Assembly: GCF_003254275.1 (NCBI RefSeq)
Contig: NZ_QKZK01000013.1
Coordinates: 89,397-122,792 of the forward strand
DNA length: 33,396 nucleotides
Direction: 5' to 3'
DNA from: Breznakibacter xylanolyticus
Lineage (GTDB): Bacteria; Bacteroidota; Bacteroidia; Bacteroidales; Marinilabiliaceae
Positions 1 to 6,709 of the stretch are shown here, piece by piece (position 1 is the first letter of the stretch; each line of letters opens with the position of its first letter). A model generated the notes under the pieces. That model saw only the letters and a program-made list of their open reading frames with translations. It was not told the DNA's origin and searched no databases. The position numbers and the translations under genes were made by a program.

Positions 1-70
1 TCGTTAAGTTGTGGACGATGATTAAATGCTGAGTTATCTGCTTTCATATTTAAACGCAATCTACATATTC

Positions 71-106
71 AAACCAACTCAGCGCCTTCGCGCCTCTGCG
101 TTTATT
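71..106 (+). repeat. Dispersed 36-bp intergenic repeat, copy A
   Basis: This 36-base stretch matches 4331-4366 at 32 of 36 positions and contains the core CAGCGCCTTCGCGCCTCTGCG. Both copies lie in non-coding spacers in the same orientation. GC-rich words of this shape (cttcgcgcctctgcg) recur between genes in many bacterial genomes. Its role is unknown. Confidence 0.6.
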
Positions 107-141
107 CTGACTCTGTGTAAATCTTTTTTTGTCTCTCGCTC

Positions 142-176
142 GGAATGGTTAAATTGCGCCGTTTTTTAATCATTCC
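142..176. promoter_or_regulatory. Inverted repeat upstream of the purF-like gene
   Basis: The arms GGAATGGTTAAA (142-153) and TTTAATCATTCC (165-176) are complementary except for one position and are separated by 11 bases. There is no following T-tract. It could be an operator or the terminator remnant of a gene to the left of the window. Confidence 0.3.
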
Positions 177-329
177 TCTTGGAACGAAGAATGGGGTTGT
201 AGGCGTTGATGATCAGTATTAAAGGAAGCCAATCGTTTCTTTTTTATGATAATTTCTGATTCGGGTACCTTCCCATATCTTTTGATGTGTGACGATTTTG
301 ATTTTTATTTAGATACAGAGAAGAGTACT

Positions 330-1736
330 ATGAGCGGTTTTTTTGGGACGATTTCGAAACGCGATTGCGTAATGGATGTGTTTTATGGCACTGACTACCA
401 TTCTCATCTTGGCACCAAGCGGGGGGGAATGGCGTTTTTCGACAAGAAAAAGGGCTTTCAGAGAGCCATCCACAGCCTGGAAGATGGATATTTCCGTAAT
501 AAGTTCGATAATGATATCAAGAAGTTTGTCGGTTGTGCCGGCATTGGTGTCATTAGCGACTACGAAGCGCAACCCATTGTGGTCAGTTCGCATTTGGGCC
601 GTTTTGCCGTGGTCACCGTGGGAAAAATCGCAAATATTGATGAACTCGAACAAGAGAGTATGGCGCTCCGTCGTACTTTTTCTGAAACCAGTCAGGGAGG
701 GGTGAATCCCACCGAGTTGGTTGCTCGCCTGATTGCCGAAAGTGATGACTTTGTTTCGGGGATTAATCATGTCTTTGCCCAAATTAAAGGCTCTTGTTCT
801 TTGTTAATCCTTACTGAGTCGCATATCATTGTTGCCCGTGATAAAATGGGGCGTACTCCCATTGTGATCGGGAAAAATGCCGATGGCTACGCGGCAACAT
901 TTGAGACGTGTGCCTTCCCAAACCTCGATTACGAAACGGAATATTATCTCGGTCCCGGCGAAATTGTCCGGATGGATGCCAATGGCTATGAGCAATTGCA
1001 GAAACCGGGCGATAAAATGCAGATTTGTACCTTTTTGTGGGTTTATTACGGGTACCCCCCCTCGTGCTACGAACGCATCAATGTGGACGATACGCGTTTT
1101 CGTTGTGGAGAAGCCCTGGCCAAAAACGACGATGTGCAAGCTGATTTTGTCGGGGGCATCCCCGATTCGGGTGTGGGGCATGCCATGGGATACAGCAATG
1201 CCAAGTGCATTCCCTTTAAACGACCTTATGCCAAGTACACGCCTACCTGGCCTCGTAGTTTCATGCCTCAAAACCAGGAAACACGCGACCTTGTGGCTCG
1301 TATGAAACTCATCACCAACGAGTCGGTGGTAAAGGGCAAGCGCGGCGTTTTTCTCGATGACTCCATTGTTCGTGGTACACAGCTTCGCGATAACGTCAAG
1401 CAATTGCTCGAAGGCGGTATTCAGGAGATGCACATGCGCATTGCCTGCCCGCCATTAACTTATCCTTGTGAATATCTTAACTTCAGTCGCTCCCGGTCGA
1501 GCCTCGACTTGGCGACCCGCAAGGCCATTTTGCACCTCGAAGGCAGTGAAGATGCTGATTTGAGTGCCTATTCCGATCCGGATAGCCCTAAGTATGCTGC
1601 CATGGTTGAGCACATTCGTAAAGATTTAAACTTGACTTCTTTAAAGTTTCAGCGGCTCGACGATTTAATTGAAGCCATCGGACTGCCTAAAGAGAAACTC
1701 TGTACCCATTGTTGGGATGGAACAGGGTGTTTTTAA
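330..1736 (+). CDS. purF: PurF-like amidophosphoribosyltransferase, Ser in place of catalytic Cys
   Basis: A 468-aa protein of the glutamine PRPP amidotransferase family. An N-terminal Ntn-hydrolase-like glutaminase domain covers about residues 1-230. A type I phosphoribosyltransferase domain follows, with the PRPP loop VFLDDSIVRGT around D343-D344, and the C-terminus is Cys-rich (CTHCWDGTGCF). The canonical enzyme starts, after processing, with a nucleophilic Cys (C-G-hydrophobic). This protein starts MSGFFGT, so Ser replaces the Cys. As I recall, Bacteroidetes have a divergent paralog set like this alongside a canonical PurF; that is memory, not something the window shows. The start at 330 is chosen because MSGFFG aligns with the family N-terminus, whereas the 28 codons upstream look non-homologous. 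Possible roles are an ammonia-dependent PRPP aminotransferase or a non-glutaminase paralog. It is followed by a strong terminator and appears to be a single-gene unit. Confidence 0.85.
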   Translation: MSGFFGTISKRDCVMDVFYGTDYHSHLGTKRGGMAFFDKKKGFQRAIHSLEDGYFRNKFDNDIKKFVGCAGIGVISDYEAQPIVVSSHLGRFAVVTVGKIANIDELEQESMALRRTFSETSQGGVNPTELVARLIAESDDFVSGINHVFAQIKGSCSLLILTESHIIVARDKMGRTPIVIGKNADGYAATFETCAFPNLDYETEYYLGPGEIVRMDANGYEQLQKPGDKMQICTFLWVYYGYPPSCYERINVDDTRFRCGEALAKNDDVQADFVGGIPDSGVGHAMGYSNAKCIPFKRPYAKYTPTWPRSFMPQNQETRDLVARMKLITNESVVKGKRGVFLDDSIVRGTQLRDNVKQLLEGGIQEMHMRIACPPLTYPCEYLNFSRSRSSLDLATRKAILHLEGSEDADLSAYSDPDSPKYAAMVEHIRKDLNLTSLKFQRLDDLIEAIGLPKEKLCTHCWDGTGCF

Positions 1737-2140
1737 TGTGCTGTGTCTTTTGGGTTTAGATGCTTGGTGCTCTGTCTGACTCTGATTTATCGCTGAGTAA
1801 TCAGTGTTTTTTATAATGATGCGCGATACTTTTCTGTTCTTAAAAACGAAAGTATCGCGCATTTTTCTTTCGTGTCTCTTTTTTGTTCTGTGACGTTGTT
1901 TTCGTATCTGTTCGTAAAATTATTGTTGGTTGGATAAATTGTTTTTTTATATTTGTTAACAATCGAATTGTGTTTTTCTTAATCGAATCGTTCCTGTTAT
2001 AACCCGTTAAGGTTACTCAATGTTTTTATTTTTCATTAGTGATGACGCTTTCTGCATTGAGACGCGTTGATGAATGCAGCTTTCTTTTCACAGGGATGAC
2101 TCCGTGATTGTGCAAATTTTATTTTTTCATCTGTTACGAT
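1737..2140. other. Intergenic spacer with terminator
   Basis: This 404-base spacer contains the terminator of the purF-like gene (1819-1870). The remainder is AT-rich, and I see no gene or clear promoter consensus in it. A frame running in from 2108 is open but gives an unlikely N-terminus for the next gene. Confidence 0.5.
1819..1870 (+). terminator. Intrinsic terminator after purF-like gene
   Basis: A perfect 14-base stem, atgcgcgatacttt (1819-1832) with its complement at 1849-1862, closes a 16-base loop. It is followed by a T-rich run (TTTTTCTTT). It lies 83 bases after the stop codon. Confidence 0.85.
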
Positions 2141-2794
2141 ATGTTGATCGAAAAGCAAACCACTGGTTATAACTCTATTAAAGGCGATTTGATGACCGGC
2201 GATTTATTGCTCATGCATGGCATTCATATGAGCAGTCGGTGCATCGAAACACTCGAAGGTTGCGATTGGTCGCATGTAGGCATTGTGGTCAAGGCTGGCG
2301 ACATTGGTTTGGATGTGGGGGATGATGATATTTTGTTCTGGGAGTCTGACTCTCCAACTCCTGTGACTGACCTGATTTTGCGAAAACCCAAGTCTGGTCC
2401 TATGCTGGTGCGTTTGTCCGAAAGGTTGATGTATAATTTTTCTCATGGTGAGGATAGTAAATGCGCCGTTCGTCATTTGTATACCGACCGGGATGATGTT
2501 TTTTTTCAGCGTTTTAAAGCTTTGATTCCTACCATTCATTCCGCTGTTTTTCCCGATACGTTCCATGAGTTTCTCAATCCGACTAAAGGACGTATTTTTC
2601 ATGAAAAGACATCGTTGGATACCATGTTTTGCAGTGAATTGGCTGCTTATACTTATATGAAACTGGGGTTGCTTTGCCACATTCATCCGGTGAACAGTTA
2701 TATGCCCGTTGATTTTTCCGAAAAGCTTTCTGTTGGCCTCTTGAAAAGAGCTTGGTTGGGAGCTGAAATTCCCATCGCATTTATACGACCATGA
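2141..2794 (+). CDS. Permuted papain-like (YiiX/C92-type) cysteine hydrolase
   Basis: About 217 aa. It has the layout of the circularly permuted NlpC/P60 papain-like hydrolases (YiiX type). An N-terminal TGDLLLMHG strand and WSHVGIVV supply the catalytic His (about H45), an FWES acidic segment follows, and FCSELAAY near residue 163 supplies the nucleophilic Cys. Members of this fold are amidases, peptidases or lipid-modifying enzymes; the substrate here is unknown. No signal peptide is evident. ATG 2141 is preferred because the stretch NSIKGDLMTGD aligns with the usual lead-in to the TGD motif. ATG 2192, with AAAGG seven bases upstream, is the alternative. The TGA stop overlaps the ATG of the histidine kinase (ATGA at 2791-2794), so the two are probably translationally coupled. 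Confidence 0.7.
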   Translation: MLIEKQTTGYNSIKGDLMTGDLLLMHGIHMSSRCIETLEGCDWSHVGIVVKAGDIGLDVGDDDILFWESDSPTPVTDLILRKPKSGPMLVRLSERLMYNFSHGEDSKCAVRHLYTDRDDVFFQRFKALIPTIHSAVFPDTFHEFLNPTKGRIFHEKTSLDTMFCSELAAYTYMKLGLLCHIHPVNSYMPVDFSEKLSVGLLKRAWLGAEIPIAFIRP

Positions 2795-4203
2795 AAAATA
2801 GAATATACACAACCAATCTGAAAGCCCGATTTCAGGATTATCTGGTGCAGATCTCTCTGAAGAATCTCACGCTGATTATGGGATTGACCATTGCTGTGTT
2901 GTGTTTTTATCTCTATTCCGATTGGTTTATTCGCATGAACCAATGGGCTGCTGTTGCTCGTTTGGTTCCCTTGTTGCTCTCTCTGGTGTTGCTTGTGGTA
3001 AATGTCTCTTTCCCCATTCGTTATGCGCGGTTTAAAATGGGCTTGTATCTGGGTCTTTACATGGCTGTTCAAATGATGATGTATGCCATTTGTTTGATTC
3101 ATTTACATACTGATGCGCTTGCACCAAGTGTTTCGGGTGCTCTCCTGGTCGTTTTTTTGGTGTCCTTGGATGCTAAACTGAAATTCAATCTCTCATTGGC
3201 GATTTACGCTCTCCCGTTGTTGGTGTTTGGCATCCTATTGTTTGTGGTGGGACGACCATCTCCATCTGAGTGGGTGGTGTTAGCCGATATTTTACCCATC
3301 GTGATGATCGGATTTGTGATCAATCGCATTCAGTATTCGCTTCGCTTTCGTCTTTTTGTGGCCAATGCTTTGTTGAAACAGGAACAGGAGAAGACGCGTT
3401 CTTTGTATGCTGAAACACTCAGGATTAATAAACGTCTGGAGCAAAAAGCAATTGAGGCTCATCAGATTAAAGAGGAAATTGAATTAAAGAATCGTGAGTT
3501 GAATAAGTCTAATGCCACCAAGGATCGGTTTCTGGGAATTATTGCCCACGATTTAAGAAATCCCATTGGTTCTATCTGGGGCTTGTCGGATTTATTAGTG
3601 GCTGATAGGAATTTGAATCATGAGCAACGTCGAAAATGTGTTGAGACCATCAATGAGTGCGTCAAGCACACCCATGGGCTTCTCGATAATTTGCTCACTT
3701 GGGCTCGGGCTCAAAACAAAGCCATCGTGTATATGCCTGCATGGCACCTGGCTTATGAATGCGTCGAAGGGGAATTGATGGTTCTTAGACAAATGGCTCG
3801 AAAAAAACAGATTGTGGTCGAAAATCATGTGCCTTATGATTTCAGGGTGTTTGCCGATCGTAATATGTTCGAAACCATCATTCGTAACTTGGTTGCCAAT
3901 GCCATTAAATATACACATGCCAATGGCAAAATTGAACTGACCGCACGTAATGTGATTCACGAGTGCGGCGAGTGTGCTGAGATTGCAGTGACCGATAACG
4001 GTATTGGCATGGCGCATGAAACGGTCGTTGCGCTTTTCAAAATTGCTCACAACGCAACTGTCAAAGGAACTGCCAACGAGCAGGGCACCGGTCTGGGGTT
4101 ACTTTTGTGCAAAGAATTCATTGACATGCACGGCGGGGTTATTTTGGTTGACAGTAAGCCTAAAAAGGGTAGTGCGTTCCGGTGTCTGTTTCCAATGAAT
4201 TAA
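2791..4203 (+). CDS. Membrane sensor histidine kinase
   Basis: A 470-aa protein with about six hydrophobic segments between residues 25 and 185 and no large periplasmic domain. A charged, coiled-coil-like linker (about 195-243) follows. The HisKA dimerisation domain has the phospho-acceptor H253 in the motif FLGIIAHDLRNPIGS. The catalytic ATPase domain has the N box NLVANAIKY (366-374), the G1 box DNGIGM (from 402) and the G2 box GTGLGLLLCKEF (from 432). All catalytic boxes are intact, so it should be an active kinase. It senses through its membrane domain, as in 7TMR/5TM-type sensors, but the signal is unknown. No response regulator lies in the window, so it is an orphan kinase here. It overlaps the upstream papain-like gene by four bases. 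Confidence 0.9.
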   Translation: MKNRIYTTNLKARFQDYLVQISLKNLTLIMGLTIAVLCFYLYSDWFIRMNQWAAVARLVPLLLSLVLLVVNVSFPIRYARFKMGLYLGLYMAVQMMMYAICLIHLHTDALAPSVSGALLVVFLVSLDAKLKFNLSLAIYALPLLVFGILLFVVGRPSPSEWVVLADILPIVMIGFVINRIQYSLRFRLFVANALLKQEQEKTRSLYAETLRINKRLEQKAIEAHQIKEEIELKNRELNKSNATKDRFLGIIAHDLRNPIGSIWGLSDLLVADRNLNHEQRRKCVETINECVKHTHGLLDNLLTWARAQNKAIVYMPAWHLAYECVEGELMVLRQMARKKQIVVENHVPYDFRVFADRNMFETIIRNLVANAIKYTHANGKIELTARNVIHECGECAEIAVTDNGIGMAHETVVALFKIAHNATVKGTANEQGTGLGLLLCKEFIDMHGGVILVDSKPKKGSAFRCLFPMN

Positions 4204-4330
4204 TTCTTATTCATTGATAACTTGCTCGAAAAACGCGATGGGGTTGTTGTGTGAAAAAAACTTCATGTCGCGCTATCTTATGTGTTTGCTATATAGCACG
4301 TTTGAGTTATATACATTTATGTTTAAACCC

Positions 4331-4366
4331 AAACCAAATCAGCGTCTTAGCGCCTCAGCGTTTATT
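4331..4366 (+). repeat. Dispersed 36-bp intergenic repeat, copy B
   Basis: It matches 71-106 at 32 of 36 positions in the same orientation. It lies just outside the inferred left end of the integrative element. Confidence 0.6.
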
Positions 4367-4521
4367 TCTTACACTGTTATTTTATAATTACCGGCATTCA
4401 TCATTGGCAGCAATTGGAGCTGATGAATCTCTAGTTGACCGTTTTTTTTTGTGCGTCAATCACCTGGCTTACTTTCCGATACATAAAATAAACAGTGCAC
4501 TATGTCAGGTGTTTGTAAGTG

Positions 4522-4550
4522 GAAGGTACAAATAGGGTACAAATTTGAGT
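4522..4550. other. Candidate left attachment site (attL)
   Basis: Two GGTACAAAT-type words occur 12 bases apart (4525 and 4537), followed by TTTGAGT. The arrangement matches 23735-23761 at 23 of 27 positions, and gaaggtacaaata also matches 23705-23717 exactly. The exact core cannot be fixed without an empty site. Confidence 0.45.
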
Positions 4551-4659
4551 GTGAAATCTATTGCACCTTATTGATGTCTGTTACTTCTTTTGATGCTTAA
4601 ATATATTCAAATATCACAAGATGTATTTGATAATTCATTTATAAATAGGGGTTTTAAAT

Positions 4660-4667
4660 TATATTTG
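4660..4667 (+). promoter_or_regulatory. Candidate -7 box for the metallophosphoesterase gene
   Basis: TATATTTG fits the Bacteroidetes -7 consensus TAnnTTTG and ends 22 bases before the ATG. No convincing -33 TTG lies at the expected distance, so the call is weak. Confidence 0.35.
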
Positions 4668-4689
4668 AAGAACAAACCAATATCTTTTG

Positions 4690-5448
4690 ATGACGATACA
4701 ATACGCATCTGACCTGCATCTTGACTTTAATGATAACAAATCATTTTTAGTCGAACATCCAATATTGCCACAAGGAGAAATCCTCTTGTTGGCTGGTGAC
4801 GTTGTTACTTTTGCAGGAATGAAAAACCATGTCCGTTTTTTTGATTATCTGTCTGCCAATTTCAAGTTCACATACTGGGTGCCCGGGAACCATGAATATT
4901 ATCATTCGGATATAGATTGTAAAGGAAGTTGGTTTAAAGAAGCTGTACGTGAAAATGTCTTTTTAGTGAATAATGTTTCTGTGCTTCACGATGATGTAAA
5001 ATTCATCTTCTCAACTCTATGGGCGAACATATCGTCAACCAATAAACAAGTTGTAAAAAGAAAATTGAATGATTTTCATTTAATAGGTGAAGACGATTCA
5101 GTCCTTTCTATTTCACGGTTTAATGCCTTACATCAACAGTGCCGTGATTTTATTGCTCATGAATTGACCGTTTCCGATGGATTCAAAAAAGTTGTTGTTA
5201 CTCATCATGTGCCTACTTTTAAAAATTATCCAGAGCGATACAAAGGTGATGCACTGAACGATGCTTTTGCTGTTGAATTGGAAGATATGATTAATGCCAA
5301 TAAGCCAGAAGCATGGATTTATGGACATATACATAGCAATACTCCGGATTTTACAATAGGAAAAACAGTATTGTCAACAAATCAACTGGGATATGTTTCC
5401 TATGGCGAGCATTTTGATTTCAATCCGACCAAATGCATTAAGATTTGA
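4690..5448 (+). CDS. Calcineurin-like metallophosphoesterase
   Basis: A 252-aa protein with the full metal-binding set of the calcineurin-like family: DLH (D8, H10), GD (36-37), GNHE (66-69), THH (H172-H173) and GHIH (212-215). It should be an active di-metal phosphoesterase in the cytoplasm, as there is no signal peptide. Family substrates range from nucleic-acid ends to nucleotides and phosphoproteins, and the sequence does not decide between them. ATG 4690 is chosen over the in-frame TTG at 4687 immediately before it. It is the leftmost gene inside the inferred element and converges with the WYL regulator 111 bases away. Its proximity to an RNA ligase makes a role in RNA end processing conceivable, but that is inference. 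Confidence 0.85.
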   Translation: MTIQYASDLHLDFNDNKSFLVEHPILPQGEILLLAGDVVTFAGMKNHVRFFDYLSANFKFTYWVPGNHEYYHSDIDCKGSWFKEAVRENVFLVNNVSVLHDDVKFIFSTLWANISSTNKQVVKRKLNDFHLIGEDDSVLSISRFNALHQQCRDFIAHELTVSDGFKKVVVTHHVPTFKNYPERYKGDALNDAFAVELEDMINANKPEAWIYGHIHSNTPDFTIGKTVLSTNQLGYVSYGEHFDFNPTKCIKI

Positions 5449-5559
5449 ATTGTGATATCATGGCCTTGTCGTGCCTACAATTAAGCATCAACAGCACTTT
5501 CCATAGGATTTGATAGGCATAATGTAAGCTCTTTGGCGCTATTGTTGGCCTTAACAGCG

Positions 5560-6615
5560 TCATAAAGGGTCAGTTTTGTCATGCTGTTTGTTAGAACCAC
5601 CCATTTCTTTATAATTTTCCCCTGCATTATGGATTATTTCCGCGATTTTTTCTCTGAGCGAAGGGGGAGAAAGTACCTCAATGTCGGCACCAAATCCTAA
5701 AATCATCCTTTCAAGTTCAAAATTCGGAATCACCTTAATCGAGAAGATGGTTCCGTTTTCGTTTTCCGATTCTATTACTTGCGAACTGTGAAACGGTTTC
5801 GTTACCACGTACGGAGCATTGGGCTTGCTGACCCAAAATCTTATCTGGCGAGGCAAAAGTCCTTCGTTGACCGTAACACCTATAATGTCTTTGTAGTACT
5901 TATCTGCATCAAAATCTTTTTTTTCATAAAATTTAAGGTGTGCAATGGTTTTGAAACTACTAATCCGATCTAACGCTAATGTCTGAATTAATTTTATACG
6001 AAAGTTATAACCCACTAAAAACCAACGGTTGTTGAATTCCTTTAGAAGATAGGGATTGATGATAAAAGATTGGCTGTTTTTTGATTTAAAGGATTGGTAA
6101 TTGACTTCAATCACTATGCGTTTTAAAATAGATTGATAGAGACCATTTAAATGTTCAAGCCCTTTAAGGTTTTCGTTTTTATCAAGATGGATGATTGATT
6201 TTGACTGATTTTGTTCTGTATGGACTTTGTTTTCAAGTTTGTGAATCAGGCCTGTCATGTCCTTAAAATGACTGAATGCCTGAAACTGTTTTAAAATTTC
6301 AATGGCTTCATTCAATTTGTGTAAATCATTGCTAGAAATGGGTAATTGGGTGATGGAATACTCCGGGTCATCGTAGGTGTAGTATTTTTTATCAATAACC
6401 ATTATAGGGGCATTGTACCCCATTTTTTCACTCCGCATATTCTGTATGTCAAGTTGTATTGTGCGTCGGCTGATCCCTTTGTCAATGCCTTCGAACTCGT
6501 ATAGGGCATTGGAACAAGCTTCTGTCAAATCCTCCAAAGTCCATTTCCGGTAGCGGTTACGTAGGCACCTGTCGATGGTGGTATAGCGGATTAATGCATT
6601 GCGATTGATTGGCAT
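5560..6615 (-). CDS. WYL-domain transcriptional regulator
   Basis: A 351-aa protein with an N-terminal winged-HTH region (about 1-62, with the recognition-helix-like stretch ISRRTIQLDIQNMR), a WYL domain (about 150-225, with RWFLVGY at 197-203) and a WCX-like C-terminal region. WYL proteins are ligand-responsive regulators, often of DNA-repair and phage-defence genes, and the WYL pocket is thought to bind nucleic acid or nucleotides. It is divergent from rtcB across a 94-base spacer carrying two inverted repeats, so it very likely controls rtcB and itself. This parallels the E. coli rtcR/rtcBA layout with a different regulator type. No truncation is visible. Confidence 0.88.
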   Translation of the reverse strand: MPINRNALIRYTTIDRCLRNRYRKWTLEDLTEACSNALYEFEGIDKGISRRTIQLDIQNMRSEKMGYNAPIMVIDKKYYTYDDPEYSITQLPISSNDLHKLNEAIEILKQFQAFSHFKDMTGLIHKLENKVHTEQNQSKSIIHLDKNENLKGLEHLNGLYQSILKRIVIEVNYQSFKSKNSQSFIINPYLLKEFNNRWFLVGYNFRIKLIQTLALDRISSFKTIAHLKFYEKKDFDADKYYKDIIGVTVNEGLLPRQIRFWVSKPNAPYVVTKPFHSSQVIESENENGTIFSIKVIPNFELERMILGFGADIEVLSPPSLREKIAEIIHNAGENYKEMGGSNKQHDKTDPL

Positions 6616-6630
6616 ACATTTTTTTTGTGA

Positions 6631-6648
6631 AAAATATTAAAATATTTT
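6631..6648. promoter_or_regulatory. AT-rich palindrome in the WYL/rtcB spacer
   Basis: AAAATATT and AATATTTT flank two A bases, forming a perfect palindrome 16-33 bases upstream of the WYL start codon. It is a candidate operator for autoregulation. AT-rich palindromes can arise by chance, so confidence is limited. Confidence 0.35.
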
Positions 6649-6650
6649 CA

Positions 6651-6673
6651 ACTGCGCAAAAAGATTGCGTAGT
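6651..6673. promoter_or_regulatory. Inverted repeat, candidate WYL operator
   Basis: The arms ACTGCGCA (6651-6658) and TGCGTAGT (6666-6673) pair at seven of eight positions around a 7-base spacer. It sits midway between the divergent WYL and rtcB genes, at a spacing that suits a dimeric HTH regulator. Confidence 0.5.
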
Positions 6674-6709
6674 ACCATCCGAGCTTTGTATCATTAATTA
6701 CAAAGAAAG

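Larger units (their letters stand above)
1..329. other. Non-coding lead region with repeat copy and inverted repeat
   Basis: No convincing coding frame is visible here. The stretch holds copy A of a short dispersed repeat (71-106) and an inverted repeat with 12-base arms (142-153 and 165-176, one mismatch, 11-base loop). No T-run follows the right arm, so it looks more like an operator or a transcript structure than a terminator. The reading frame of the downstream gene continues upstream to 246, but the family's N-terminus begins at 330, so I treat 246-329 as leader. Confidence 0.5.
4204..4689. other. Spacer with repeat copy B, left element end and promoter
   Basis: This 486-base gap holds repeat copy B (4331-4366), the candidate left end of the integrative element (4522-4550) and a -7-like box for the metallophosphoesterase (4660-4667). 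An open frame from GTG 4251 to 4535 runs through the repeat. It has no recognisable protein features and I do not regard it as a gene. Confidence 0.5.

Noticed and set aside
309-1433. Two long minus-strand frames opposite the purF-like gene
   Set aside because: They are antisense to a clear family member, with no start-site support or homologous features.
4440-4520. TCACCTG/CAGGTGT inverted words near the left element end
   Set aside because: The arms are short, about 50 bases apart and not repeated at the right end, so chance is a sufficient explanation.
4251-4535. 94-codon frame starting at GTG after the histidine kinase gene
   Set aside because: It runs through dispersed repeat copy B and into the candidate attL. 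It has no recognisable protein features, and the repeat explains part of its length.
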